Assembly (NCBI RefSeq): GCF_021354595.1
Contig: NZ_JADWYJ010000004.1
Span: forward strand, 62,001-126,000
DNA length: 64,000 nucleotides
Origin: Maribellus sp. CM-23
GTDB taxonomy: Bacteria > Bacteroidota > Bacteroidia > Bacteroidales > Prolixibacteraceae
Reading direction: 5' to 3'
In this document: positions 17,903 through 26,791 of the stretch, in pieces
Layout of the letters: each line of letters opens with the position of its first letter
Numbering within the stretch: the first letter of the stretch is position 1
Notes under the pieces: model-generated
Seen by the model: the letters and a program-made list of their open reading frames with translations, nothing else
What the model was told of the DNA's origin: nothing
The model's database searches: none
Position numbers and translations under genes: made by a program

Positions 17903-18709
17903 GTGGGATCAGGGAATACAGATATTACATTGATTTATTTTCTGGGCACGGTAGCTATGATTTTACTTGCCGGCGGTTTGTTTTTCTTTTTTGTGTTTTA
18001 CCAGAAACGATTGTTGCAGAAGCAGCTGGAGTTGAACAAGGTCAGACAGGATCAACAGGAAGAGATTTTAAGAAATACAATTCAGGCCCAGGAAAACGAA
18101 CGGAAACGAATTGCCCAGGACTTACATGACGAGGTGGGGGCGATGCTTTCGGTGGTAAAACTGAATGTTGGTCGTATTGACCGCCAATCGGAAGATAAGA
18201 CGCTTGTGCTGGCATCCGAGACCAAAACTTACCTTGATGATGTGATTACCCAGGTTCGGAGGATTTCGCGTGCACTTTTGCCACCATCTTTGGAAAAACT
18301 GGGGCTTTATCCTGCTTTGGAAGAATTGGCAAGCTGGGTAAATAAGTCAGATCAGCTTTTTATAGAAATCAGAAAATCAGGAGAGCCTTTTCGCTTTGAT
18401 ATCAAAAAGGAATTGGCGGTTTTTCGCGTGGTTCAGGAAGTGATGAATAATGCCATAAAGCATGCAGATGCTTCGCAATTGTCACTGATATTGAGATTTG
18501 GAGATGGTACGCTAGCAGTTCTCGTTCGTGACAATGGAAAAGGATTTGATCTGAAAGAAAAAATGGGAGCCGGACTGGGATTGAGAAACCTCGAGAGTCG
18601 TATGGAGATGGCGGGTGGTAAATTTAGACTCAAATCGAAAATCGGTTTTGGGACTTCAGCGCTTTTGTATCTCAGTGCCCTTCGTGACAAGAGTAGGGAT
18701 TCGGCTTAA
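17903..18709 (+). CDS. Membrane sensor histidine kinase, NarL/LuxR-system type (HisKA_3)
   Basis: This 268-residue protein starts at GTG and has one membrane helix at about residues 9-33 and a short coiled region (34-65). The dimerisation/phosphoacceptor domain is ENERKRIAQDLHDEVGA with His75. The HATPase domain has an N box (EVMNNAIKHADA), DNGKGFD and GLGLRNLESRMEMAGG. There is no extracytoplasmic sensor domain, so it probably senses within the membrane or through a partner. It should phosphorylate the LuxR-type regulator encoded 59 bases downstream. Confidence 0.93.
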   Translation: MGSGNTDITLIYFLGTVAMILLAGGLFFFFVFYQKRLLQKQLELNKVRQDQQEEILRNTIQAQENERKRIAQDLHDEVGAMLSVVKLNVGRIDRQSEDKTLVLASETKTYLDDVITQVRRISRALLPPSLEKLGLYPALEELASWVNKSDQLFIEIRKSGEPFRFDIKKELAVFRVVQEVMNNAIKHADASQLSLILRFGDGTLAVLVRDNGKGFDLKEKMGAGLGLRNLESRMEMAGGKFRLKSKIGFGTSALLYLSALRDKSRDSA

Positions 18710-18768
18710 AGTGAATTGTGTTCGCATGCGTTTTTAGATATACAGTGTTTTGACTTAACTAGGACCGA

Positions 18769-19431
18769 ATGAATACTACAGGATTAAAAATAGTGGTAAC
18801 CGACGACCATAAACTTTTTCGGAAGGGTATGGCAGCGCTTCTCTCCGATTTCGAGGAGGTAGGAGAGATCTCAGAAGCCGGAAACGGATTAGAATTGCTG
18901 GATTTAATAAGTACAATGCCTGTTGAACCAGATGTGGTGCTGCTTGATGTTAACATGCCAGAGATGGATGGCGTGGAAACTACCCGCCGTTTAAAGTTGG
19001 AATACCCGTCGGTCCGGATCATTATTCTGAGTATGGAAGACGATGTGCAGTTGGTGTCTCATTTGGTCAGTGAAGGAGTGAATGGATATTTGCTAAAAAA
19101 TGCCGATCCGGACGAATTGGAGCTTGCTCTGAAAAAAGTAATGAAGAACGATTTTTATTTCTCTGCGAGTCTTACCTCAGCGGTTTTGAAAAGTTCAACA
19201 ACAGTGGTGAAGCAGGCAAGCTACACGTCGGAGATCGATCTCTCCGAGCGGGAGAATCAGGTACTTCAGTTGATCTGTGAAGAACTTACTGCAGCTGAAA
19301 TCGCCGATCGTTTATCTTTGAGTGCCCGAACGGTAGAGGGGTATAAGAGGAATTTACTGGAAAAAACAGGGACACGAAACATGGCGGGTCTGGTGATTTG
19401 TGCCATGAAAAACAATCTTATTCAGGTTTAA
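18769..19431 (+). CDS. LuxR/NarL-family response regulator
   Basis: This 220-residue protein has an N-terminal receiver domain with the acidic pair at 12-13, phosphoacceptor Asp60 (VVLLDVNMPEMDG), Ser in IILSMEDD and Lys in YLLKNA. The C-terminal HTH, about residues 155-215, contains LSERENQVLQLICE and SLSARTVEGYKRNLLEKTG. It is the cognate partner of the kinase just upstream. Its targets are unknown. The structured intergenic region that follows contains repeats that could be its sites, which is speculation. Confidence 0.95.
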   Translation: MNTTGLKIVVTDDHKLFRKGMAALLSDFEEVGEISEAGNGLELLDLISTMPVEPDVVLLDVNMPEMDGVETTRRLKLEYPSVRIIILSMEDDVQLVSHLVSEGVNGYLLKNADPDELELALKKVMKNDFYFSASLTSAVLKSSTTVVKQASYTSEIDLSERENQVLQLICEELTAAEIADRLSLSARTVEGYKRNLLEKTGTRNMAGLVICAMKNNLIQV

Positions 19432-19543
19432 ACAGCAGTTCGCTAGTCGGCTTTCTTCTTATTTCAGACGTATAGATAAAATCTAAAGCCAGGAACATTC
19501 CCAAACGATTTTCTGTAATTTTTATGCTCAGTATGGAAAGAAA

Positions 19544-19570
19544 AAAGGGGTACTGCAATAGCACCCCTTT
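19544..19570 (+). terminator. Candidate terminator of the kinase/regulator operon
   Basis: The 8-bp stem AAAGGGGT/ACCCCTTT (19544-19551 with 19563-19570) has an 11-base loop, about 115 bases after the regulator stop. The stem is good but only three T close it and no longer T-tract follows, so termination may be partial. Confidence 0.5.
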
Positions 19571-19681
19571 GGAATCGTTTACCTTACTTTTTACCACCAC
19601 CGCTTAGGGAAAATGGGACAGTTACTTGAGAGGGATTGAATGTGTAAAAGGTGTGATGACGTGTAAAAAAGGTAACTGTGT

Positions 19682-19709
19682 TTTGTTGGGTGGTTATCAG
19701 CTAGCTTTG
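19682..19709 (+). promoter_or_regulatory. Orphan plus-strand promoter motif
   Basis: TTTG (19682-19685) and TAGCTTTG (19702-19709) are separated by 16 bases. The -7 box matches exactly, and the spacer is slightly short. No convincing gene lies downstream before convergent ppdK. Confidence 0.35.
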
Positions 19710-19801
19710 TATTGAAAGTTATAATATGTTCTGTTGTTTTGCTCATTTCTTATTATTGACATTGCAAATTTCAGAAATAAGCTTTAGCTGTAAAAGAGTA
19801 A

Positions 19802-19838
19802 TTCTACGTGAAGTGGATACGTAGTTCTACGTGAAGTG
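19802..19838 (+). repeat. Direct repeat of 14 bases
   Basis: TTCTACGTGAAGTG occurs at 19802-19815 and again at 19825-19838, a 23-base period (about two helical turns). A TACGTA-containing spacer lies between them. The spacing suits two regulator dimers on one DNA face, but no gene start is near. Confidence 0.7.
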
Positions 19839-19880
19839 TGTTTTCGAAAATATTTCCTGCAATTTTCAGCACAAAAAAAT

Positions 19881-19900
19881 CATGATTCCCGGGAATCATG
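19881..19900. repeat. Perfect 20-base palindrome
   Basis: CATGATTCCCGGGAATCATG is identical to its own reverse complement over all 20 bases. It has no loop, so it fits a dimeric DNA-binding protein site better than a terminator. It lies 42 bases after the direct repeat pair. Confidence 0.8.
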
Positions 19901-20062
19901 AACAGAAATGAAAGTTAAGATGTGTACCCCTATCCGGGATTAGTTTTTATTTTTTAATACAGAATATCCAATGTAAAATTCCCAATGTTCAATTTTCCGG
20001 ATTTTGTTGGATCTTTTACATTCAAAATTGAGAATTAGATATTTTTTAAAACTGACTCTCAG

Positions 20063-20093
20063 AAAAAAAAAGAGCTGCCCCAAGGACAGCTCT
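20063..20093 (-). terminator. Rho-independent terminator of ppdK
   Basis: The stem AGAGCTG/CAGCTCT (20071-20077 with 20087-20093) is followed on the minus strand by eight T. It lies about 25 bases after the ppdK stop. Confidence 0.9.
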
Positions 20094-20117
20094 CGTATAA
20101 ATTATGCTTGAATTTTT

Positions 20118-22820
20118 TTATTTCAAGTTTGCTTGTGCTGCAGCAACGCGTGCAATTGGCACACGGTAAGGAGAACAACTAACATAGTCCATTCCTACGC
20201 TGTCGCAGAACATTACAGATGATGGCTCGCCACCGTGCTCACCGCAAATACCAACTTTCAGGTTTGGTTTTGTGCTGCGGCCTTTTTCAACACCCATTTT
20301 TACAACCTGTCCAACACCTTCCTGGTCAAGAACCTGGAACGGATCGTTTTTCAGAATGCCTTTTTCGATGTAGATCGGCAGGAATTTACCGGCATCGTCA
20401 CGCGAATAACCAAAGGTCATCTGGGTAAGGTCGTTGGTACCGAATGAGAAGAATTCAGCTACTTCGGCAACCTTGTCAGCCGTTACAGCTGCACGTGGAA
20501 TTTCGATCATTGTACCTACCATGTAATCTACGGTAGCACCTTTTTCTTCGAATACCTTTTTAGCAGTTGCGTGGATGATGTCAGCCTGCAGTTTCAATTC
20601 TTTTACAGTACCAATCAGCGGAACCATAATTTCAGGACGTGCGTCAACACCTTTTTGCTTCAGATTTACAGCAGCTTCGATAATGGCGCGAGCCTGCATT
20701 TCTGTGATTTCAGGATAAGTGTTTCCTAAACGACATCCACGGTGACCCAACATCGGGTTGAATTCGTGCAGGTCTTCAACCAATGCTTTCACTTCCTCAA
20801 CGGTGATTCCCATTTCAGTTGCCATTTCCTTCTGGTTGGCTTCTTCGTGCGGAACAAATTCGTGCAACGGCGGATCAAGCAAACGAATGGTTACTCCGAA
20901 TCCTTCCATGGCTTCCAGAATTCCTTCGAAATCTTCGCGTTGGAAAGGCAGCAGTTTATCCAATGCTTTGCGACGGGCTTCTTCTGTTTTAGCCAGAATC
21001 ATTTCGCGCATAGCTTTAATTCTTTCGCCTTCGAAGAACATGTGCTCGGTGCGGCATAAACCAATACCCTGGGCGCCAAAATCGCGGGCAACCTTGGCAT
21101 CGTTTGGAGTGTCGGCGTTGGTACGAACTTTCATGCGGGTGAATTTTTCAGCCAGGTCCATAACCTTACCAAAATCGCCGCTCATGTCCGGATCCATCGT
21201 AGCTACTTTACCTTCATAAACTTCTCCGGTAGAACCATTCAGCGAAATCCAGTCTCCTTCGTGGAATTCGTTGCCGTCGATAGTCATTACACGGGTTTTG
21301 TAGTTGATTTTAACGCTACCTGCACCCGAAACACAGCATTTCCCCATACCACGAGCTACAACAGCTGCGTGCGAAGTCATACCGCCGCGGGCAGTAAGAA
21401 TACCTTTGGCAATGTGCATACCTTCCAGGTCTTCAGGAGAAGTTTCAACACGTACCAGAACCGATTCGGGGTATTTATTGGCTTCGTCAGCAAAGAAAAC
21501 GACCTGGCCGGTGGCAGCTCCCGGAGAAGCAGGCAAACCTTTTGCCAGTACGTTGGCCGATTTCATAGCTGCTGTATCAAATACCGGGTGAAGAAGTTCG
21601 TCCAGTTTGGCGGCGTCGATGCGTTTCAAGGCTGTTTTTTCGTCAATACGGCCTTCGTTCAGCATGTCCATGGCAATTTTAACCATCGCAGCACCGGTGC
21701 GTTTCCCGTTACGGGTTTGCAGCATCCACAATTTACCTTCCTGAATTGTGAATTCGATGTCCTGCATGTCGCTGTAGTGGTCTTCCAATTTTTGTTGAAC
21801 AGTGTTTAACTGTGCATACATTTCCGGCATAGCTTCTTCCAGTGAAGGATATTTTGAAGCTCTGTCTTCTTCCGAAACATTTTGAAGAGCAGCCCAGCGT
21901 CTTGAACCTTCAAGGGTAACTTCCTGTGGTGTGCGGATACCTGCAACAACGTCTTCACCTTGTGCATCAATCAAATATTCACCGTTGAAAATGTCTTCAC
22001 CGGTAGCAGCATCGCGGGTAAAACAAACACCTGTACCAGAGTTTGAACCCATGTTGCCAAACACCATTGCCTGAACGTTTACAGCAGTTCCCCACTCATC
22101 CGGAATTTGCTCCAGACGACGGTAAAGTATAGCACGGTCGTTGTTCCAGCTATTGAAAACAGCCGCAACAGATCCCCAAAGTTGTTCCCATGGATCGGTT
22201 GGGAAATCCTTGCCGGTTACTTTTTTAACCGCTGCTTTAAAACGGCTAACCAATTCTTTTAAATCATCGGTTGTGAATTCAGTATCGAGTGCGATTCCTT
22301 TTTCTTCTTTCAATCCTTCAATGATTTCTTCAAAAGGATCAATTTCTTCTTTGCTTGCGGGTTTCATTTCCATAACCACGTCACCGTACATTTGTACAAA
22401 GCGACGGTATGAATCCCAAGCAAAACGCGGATTGCCTGATTTTTTGGCGATACCTTCAACTGCCAGGTCGTTCATACCCAGGTTCAGTACGGTATCCATC
22501 ATTCCCGGCATAGAGGCGCGGGCACCCGAGCGAACTGACATCAAACAAGGATTCTCCTTGCTGCCAAATTCAGTTCCGGTCAGTTTTTCAACCAAAGCAA
22601 CAGCGGCTTCTACCTCCGGCTTAATCAAGTTGAATGTAGCTTCCTTACCCTGCTCGTTGTACATGGTACAGACTTCTGTTGTAATAGTGAAGCCCGGAGG
22701 AACCGGAACTCCAATCAGGTTCATTTCAGCAAGGTTTGCACCTTTTCCTCCCAGGAGGTTCTTCATGCCTGCTTTACCTTCTGCTTCTCCAGCTCCAAAG
22801 GTATATACATGTTTTGCCAT
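20118..22820 (-). CDS. ppdK: Pyruvate, phosphate dikinase
   Basis: This 900-residue cytosolic enzyme interconverts pyruvate + ATP + Pi and phosphoenolpyruvate + AMP + PPi. The N-terminal ATP-grasp part starts with GGKGANLAEMNLIGVPVPPG. The central swivel domain has GGMTSHAAVVARGMGKCCVSG with the phosphorylated His near residue 455. The C-terminal TIM barrel carries GLCRTEHMFF, FSFGTNDLTQMTFG and VGICGEHGGEP. All signature regions and the length are normal. It is transcribed alone, with a terminator behind it and a long upstream region. Confidence 0.98.
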   Translation of the reverse strand: MAKHVYTFGAGEAEGKAGMKNLLGGKGANLAEMNLIGVPVPPGFTITTEVCTMYNEQGKEATFNLIKPEVEAAVALVEKLTGTEFGSKENPCLMSVRSGARASMPGMMDTVLNLGMNDLAVEGIAKKSGNPRFAWDSYRRFVQMYGDVVMEMKPASKEEIDPFEEIIEGLKEEKGIALDTEFTTDDLKELVSRFKAAVKKVTGKDFPTDPWEQLWGSVAAVFNSWNNDRAILYRRLEQIPDEWGTAVNVQAMVFGNMGSNSGTGVCFTRDAATGEDIFNGEYLIDAQGEDVVAGIRTPQEVTLEGSRRWAALQNVSEEDRASKYPSLEEAMPEMYAQLNTVQQKLEDHYSDMQDIEFTIQEGKLWMLQTRNGKRTGAAMVKIAMDMLNEGRIDEKTALKRIDAAKLDELLHPVFDTAAMKSANVLAKGLPASPGAATGQVVFFADEANKYPESVLVRVETSPEDLEGMHIAKGILTARGGMTSHAAVVARGMGKCCVSGAGSVKINYKTRVMTIDGNEFHEGDWISLNGSTGEVYEGKVATMDPDMSGDFGKVMDLAEKFTRMKVRTNADTPNDAKVARDFGAQGIGLCRTEHMFFEGERIKAMREMILAKTEEARRKALDKLLPFQREDFEGILEAMEGFGVTIRLLDPPLHEFVPHEEANQKEMATEMGITVEEVKALVEDLHEFNPMLGHRGCRLGNTYPEITEMQARAIIEAAVNLKQKGVDARPEIMVPLIGTVKELKLQADIIHATAKKVFEEKGATVDYMVGTMIEIPRAAVTADKVAEVAEFFSFGTNDLTQMTFGYSRDDAGKFLPIYIEKGILKNDPFQVLDQEGVGQVVKMGVEKGRSTKPNLKVGICGEHGGEPSSVMFCDSVGMDYVSCSPYRVPIARVAAAQANLK

Positions 22821-23169
22821 AAAAGTACTTTTAAGTTATAATATTTAGAATTAGAATCGTTCTTGGAAACGGGCTGCTAAAGTAGTTTTATTTTTTAAAA
22901 ATTGAAAGTTTTTGATTGGTTAAGTTCCTGTTTGTTAGATCAGAATAAACTTGTATGAAAATATTGCACTTATTGAATATGAGTGCTTCATTTCAAAGAA
23001 GTTGACGAATGTTCGTTTCTTTTTTTTGTGAGGATTTTTCTGATTTTTGCGGGAAAAATATCATTAACCGAATGTTGGAACATCTGATTTGTATTTTGGA
23101 ATTTCTTACTTGCTTTTAATCCTTAACATTCTTTAACTTCCGTTGATACGAGTTAACTATTTTCCGCCT

Positions 23170-23272
23170 TACTTTTGTAATAAGAAATTTGAATAGTTTT
23201 AGTGTTTTTTCATAGAGAATAGATTTGGTTAGGTTAGGAAACAGAGGTAATAGTGATTATCTCTGTTTTTTT
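23170..23272 (+). ncRNA. Candidate small RNA (promoter -7 box plus terminator) upstream of clpB
   Basis: TACTTTTG (23170-23177) is an exact -7 element. About 65 bases later an 11-bp stem with one G-T pair (23241-23251 with 23256-23266, loop AGTG) is followed by seven T. The predicted transcript, from about 23184 to 23272, is roughly 85-90 nt and has no ORF. No good -33 box is present (nearest TTG at 23143, 24 bases away). It could alternatively be a leader with an attenuator for clpB. Confidence 0.35.
23241..23272 (+). terminator. Rho-independent terminator upstream of clpB
   Basis: ACAGAGGTAAT pairs with ATTATCTCTGT around a 4-base loop and runs into TTTTTTT. It points toward clpB but lies 150 bases before it and ahead of the clpB promoter, so it ends a separate short transcript or attenuates a longer one. 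Confidence 0.8.
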
Positions 23273-23350
23273 ATGCCCCAACTGCCATATTTGCTGTTAG
23301 ATTCTCATTTTTCTGAAATTTTTTCCAGTTTTAATTTTTTAGTCCGACAT

Positions 23351-23383
23351 TCTGTCTTTCAGTTGGTTGTGGCTTTAGTTTTG
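23351..23383 (+). promoter_or_regulatory. Promoter of clpB
   Basis: TAGTTTTG (23376-23383) matches the -7 consensus exactly. TCTG (23351-23354), 21 bases upstream, is a near match to TTTG. The transcript would start about 33 bases before the clpB ATG. Confidence 0.5.
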
Positions 23384-23421
23384 CGTCATGGAGCAGGAAA
23401 TTTATATAATACAATACAGCC

Positions 23422-26010
23422 ATGAATCTGAATAATTTTACAATAAAATCGCAGGAAGCCATTCAAAAGGCTTTTCAAATTGCGCAAGGGAACAATCAGC
23501 AGGCCATTGAAACCGGACACCTGATGCGTGGATTGTCGCATTCGGCCGAGAATGTAACTGAATTCCTGTTGAAAAAACTGGGAGTGAACACCGGGATATT
23601 TCAGCAAGCTTTAAACAAAATTGTTGAATCGTATCCAAAAGTTTCCGGAGGGGAGCAATACCTGTCATCCGGTGCAAACCAGGCTTTGCAAAGAGCGCTG
23701 GGGCTGGCACAGGAAATGGGCGATCAGTATGTTTCGGTGGAGCATATTCTGTTAGGACTGCTGGATGTGAAAGACTCGGTAAGCAGCCTGATGAAAGACA
23801 GCGGAATTACCAAAAAGGAACTAAAGCTGGCGATTGAGGAATTGCGAAAAGGATCGAAGGTTGACAGTCAGACCGCCGAAGACAAGTTTAATTCGCTGAG
23901 CCGCTTTGCGATCAACCTGAACGAACGTGCCCGTTCGGGGAAACTGGATCCGGTGATTGGCCGCGACGATGAGATCCGGAGAATTCTGCAAATTCTTTCG
24001 CGGCGCACCAAAAATAACCCGATTCTGTTGGGAGAACCCGGGACCGGCAAAACGGCAATTGCCGAGGGACTGGCGCACCGGATTGTGCGGGGCGATGTGC
24101 CTGAAAATCTGAAGTCGAAACAAGTGTATTCGCTGGATATGGGGGCACTGATTGCCGGGGCCAAATACAAAGGTGAGTTTGAAGAACGCTTGAAAGCTGT
24201 TGTAAACGAGGTGGTGCAGTCGAACGATGAGGTGATTCTGTTTATTGACGAAATTCACACCTTGGTGGGTGCCGGGAAAAGCGAAGGCGCCATGGATGCT
24301 GCCAACATTTTAAAACCCGCATTGGCAAGGGGTGAATTGCGCGCCATTGGCGCCACAACTTTAAGCGAGTATCAGAAATACTTTGAAAAAGACAAAGCGC
24401 TGGAGCGTCGTTTCCAAATTGTTCATGTGGATGAGCCGGATACTTTGAGTGCCATTTCCATTTTGCGTGGAATCAAGGAAAAATATGAGAATCACCACAA
24501 AGTAAGAATCAAAGACGATGCAATAATTGCTTCAGTGGAGCTTTCGCAACGTTATATTTCTGACCGTTTTTTACCCGATAAAGCCATCGACCTGATGGAC
24601 GAAGCGGCTGCCAAGCTACGTTTGGAGATTGATTCGGTTCCTGAAGAACTGGATGAGATTGAACGCCGGGTAAAACAGCTGGAAATTGAGCGCGAAGCAA
24701 TCAAACGCGAAAACGATCAGAAAAAACTTTCGGGGCTGAACGAAGAGATTTCGAATCTGAAAGAAGAACAATCGCGGCTGAGAGCCAAATGGCAGTCCGA
24801 AAAATCGGTGGTGGAAGCGATCCAGCAGAAAAAAGAAGAGATTGAAACCTATAAGTTTGAGGCCGAGCAGGCTGAAAGAAGAGGAGATTACGGACGGGTG
24901 GCCGAGTTGCGTTACGGCAAAGTGAAAGAGGCCGAAAATGAGATTGAGAAACTGCAAGCCGAATTCAACGAAATGAAAAAAGGCGAAAGCCTGATAAAAG
25001 AAGAGGTGGACACCGAGGACATTGCGGAAGTGGTAGCCCGCTGGACCGGGATTCCCGTTTCGAAAATGTTACAGAGTGAACGCGAGAAACTGCTGCACAT
25101 GGAAGCCGAATTACACAAGCGTGTAGTGGGGCAGCACGAAGCCATCACGGCCATATCGGACGCGGTAAGGCGTAGCCGTGCAGGCTTGCAGGATGAAAGA
25201 CGCCCGATCGGTTCCTTCATCTTCCTGGGAACTACAGGGGTTGGGAAAACCGAGTTGGCCAAAGCGCTGGCGGAGTACCTGTTTAACGATGAGAATATGA
25301 TTACACGGATCGATATGTCGGAATACCAGGAAAAATTCTCGGTAACCCGTTTGATCGGCTCGCCTCCCGGATACGTTGGCTACGACGAAGGCGGTCAACT
25401 GACCGAAGCAGTACGCCATAAGCCCTATTCGGTGGTTCTTTTCGACGAAATCGAAAAAGCACACCCCGATGTGTTTAACGTGCTTTTGCAGGTATTGGAC
25501 GACGGCCGTTTGACCGACAACAAAGGACGTACGGTGAATTTCAAGAATACGATCATTATCATGACCTCTAACCTAGGCTCTCATATTATTCAGGAAAACT
25601 ATGGGAAAATGAGTGCCGCCAACCAGGAGGAAGTGCTTGAAAGGACACAAAACCAGTTGATGGAATTGTTGCGCAAGACCATCCGTCCCGAGTTTTTGAA
25701 CCGGATTGATGAAACGATTGTGTTTACACCTTTGTCAAAAGATGATATTCACGAAATTGTGAAACTTCAGTTTAAACAGGTGGTAAAACGTTTATCGGGC
25801 GTCGATCTGAAAATGGAAATTACCGATGCCGCCATCGATCTTTTGTCGAATGCCGGTTATGATCCGCATTTCGGAGCCCGGCCGGTAAAACGTGTTTTGC
25901 AGAAATATGTTTTGAACGAACTTTCAAAACGAATTCTGGGCGGCCAGGTTGACAAAGAAAAGCCGATTGTGGTGGACGCCGAAAACGGTCAGCTGGTATT
26001 TAAAAACTAG
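23422..26010 (+). CDS. clpB: ATP-dependent chaperone ClpB
   Basis: This 862-residue hexameric disaggregase works with DnaK to recover proteins from aggregates after stress. The Clp N-domain covers about residues 1-145. The first AAA+ domain has Walker A GEPGTGKT near 205 and Walker B ILFIDEIHTL. A long charged coiled-coil M-domain lies at about 400-525 and distinguishes ClpB from ClpA and ClpC. The second AAA+ domain has Walker A GTTGVGKTE and VVLFDEIEKAHPDVF, followed by a D2-small domain. It ends five bases before a convergent gene, so transcripts overlap there. Confidence 0.98.
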   Translation: MNLNNFTIKSQEAIQKAFQIAQGNNQQAIETGHLMRGLSHSAENVTEFLLKKLGVNTGIFQQALNKIVESYPKVSGGEQYLSSGANQALQRALGLAQEMGDQYVSVEHILLGLLDVKDSVSSLMKDSGITKKELKLAIEELRKGSKVDSQTAEDKFNSLSRFAINLNERARSGKLDPVIGRDDEIRRILQILSRRTKNNPILLGEPGTGKTAIAEGLAHRIVRGDVPENLKSKQVYSLDMGALIAGAKYKGEFEERLKAVVNEVVQSNDEVILFIDEIHTLVGAGKSEGAMDAANILKPALARGELRAIGATTLSEYQKYFEKDKALERRFQIVHVDEPDTLSAISILRGIKEKYENHHKVRIKDDAIIASVELSQRYISDRFLPDKAIDLMDEAAAKLRLEIDSVPEELDEIERRVKQLEIEREAIKRENDQKKLSGLNEEISNLKEEQSRLRAKWQSEKSVVEAIQQKKEEIETYKFEAEQAERRGDYGRVAELRYGKVKEAENEIEKLQAEFNEMKKGESLIKEEVDTEDIAEVVARWTGIPVSKMLQSEREKLLHMEAELHKRVVGQHEAITAISDAVRRSRAGLQDERRPIGSFIFLGTTGVGKTELAKALAEYLFNDENMITRIDMSEYQEKFSVTRLIGSPPGYVGYDEGGQLTEAVRHKPYSVVLFDEIEKAHPDVFNVLLQVLDDGRLTDNKGRTVNFKNTIIIMTSNLGSHIIQENYGKMSAANQEEVLERTQNQLMELLRKTIRPEFLNRIDETIVFTPLSKDDIHEIVKLQFKQVVKRLSGVDLKMEITDAAIDLLSNAGYDPHFGARPVKRVLQKYVLNELSKRILGGQVDKEKPIVVDAENGQLVFKN

Positions 26011-26015
26011 CTGGC

Positions 26016-26303
26016 TCAGCTAACCGGATACTTTTTCGGATAGTAATATTTGGCAAACAACAGGTAAGCGGCCATAAAAATGTTTACCATGTAATTGAAA
26101 TAGAGCGGGAAATGGGCAATGCCTGTTTCCCAGTCTCCCAAAACAATGTAGATAAACGTTAGTATCTCTCCCAAAAACCACATCCAGAGAAACAGAATGC
26201 TGAGATCTTTTACACTTTTGGTTTGAAAGGTTTTTACAACCTGGGGCAAGCCGCAAATGGCAAACAAAATATTGCCAACCCAGCCAATGGTCTCGTTGAT
26301 CAT
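26016..26303 (-). CDS. PQ-loop / SemiSWEET-like small membrane protein
   Basis: This 95-residue protein has three membrane helices (about 5-22, 36-58 and 65-85) and one PQ-loop motif, GLPQVVKTFQTKSVKDLS, at about 18-35. This is the architecture of bacterial SemiSWEETs, which dimerise to pass small sugars or other small molecules. The substrate cannot be told from sequence. It is 12 bases downstream of the HPt gene on the same strand and converges with clpB. Confidence 0.75.
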   Translation of the reverse strand: MINETIGWVGNILFAICGLPQVVKTFQTKSVKDLSILFLWMWFLGEILTFIYIVLGDWETGIAHFPLYFNYMVNIFMAAYLLFAKYYYPKKYPVS

Positions 26304-26315
26304 GCGAAAATGGTA

Positions 26316-26669
26316 TTAAAGCGAGTTTTTTAATTCCTGCAATTCCGGAACAGCAGCTTCCAGGTTTTCGATGGCTTTATTCACCAGTGCAGGTAGTGTT
26401 GCAAGTTCATTATTCTCAGCAAGTAGCTGTATTTCTTTCAAAAGAGCACCGGTTTCTTCCATGCCAAAAGTAAGTGCCGACGATTTGGCGGTATGTGCCT
26501 CACGCGCCAGTACCTGCCAGTTTTCTTCCTGCATGGCCGCTTTCATTTTGTGGGTGAAATCCGGTATCTGGATCAGGAAAATATCGATGATCTCCAGGTA
26601 AAATTCGGTGTCGCCTGCGGCTAATTCTTCAATTCGATTGGGGTGAATATGTTTAAAGAGCTTGTCCAT
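26316..26669 (-). CDS. Histidine phosphotransfer (HPt) domain protein
   Basis: This 117-residue all-helical protein carries the HPt signature REAHTAKSSALTFGM with the phosphoacceptor His59. It would relay phosphate between hybrid kinases and response regulators. It is a single HPt domain with no kinase attached, and no hybrid kinase lies in the window, so its partners are elsewhere. Confidence 0.88.
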   Translation of the reverse strand: MDKLFKHIHPNRIEELAAGDTEFYLEIIDIFLIQIPDFTHKMKAAMQEENWQVLAREAHTAKSSALTFGMEETGALLKEIQLLAENNELATLPALVNKAIENLEAAVPELQELKNSL

Positions 26670-26758
26670 AGTATTTATTTACTGCAAATTTGCAAATTAT
26701 TGAAGGATTTCGAAGTGATTGAATGATAAATTTCATGGTAGTGTATGCTTTGAATCCA

Positions 26759-26766
26759 TAGTTTTG
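26759..26766 (+). promoter_or_regulatory. -7 promoter element of gcvT
   Basis: TAGTTTTG matches TAnnTTTG exactly and places the transcript start about 20 bases before the ATG at 26792. No convincing -33 box was found at the right distance. Confidence 0.4.
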
Positions 26767-26791
26767 CAATTTAAATATCGATAGGAAGAAA

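Larger units (their letters stand above)
19432..20117. other. Long structured intergenic region between convergent genes
   Basis: This 686-bp stretch separates the response regulator and ppdK, which converge, so promoters are not expected here. It nevertheless holds a terminator-like hairpin (19544-19570), an inverted pair ACAGTTAC/GTAACTGT (19618-19625 with 19672-19679) enclosing two GTGTAAAA copies, a consensus plus-strand promoter (19682-19709), a 14-base direct repeat and a perfect 20-base palindrome. The only frame after the promoter is a 32-codon hydrophobic ORF (ATG near 19732), too short to support. No known RNA family was recognised. Confidence 0.5.
22821..23421. other. Divergent intergenic region between ppdK and clpB
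   Basis: This 601-bp AT-rich region must hold the ppdK promoter on the minus strand. The closest -7 match, TACTTTAG near 22880, has one mismatch. It also holds the clpB promoter and a separate small plus-strand promoter-terminator unit. No protein gene is supported in it. Confidence 0.5.

Noticed and set aside
19732-19830. A 32-codon hydrophobic ORF after the orphan promoter
   Set aside because: It is short, has Cys/Phe-rich random-looking composition and ends inside the direct repeat. Not enough support for a gene.
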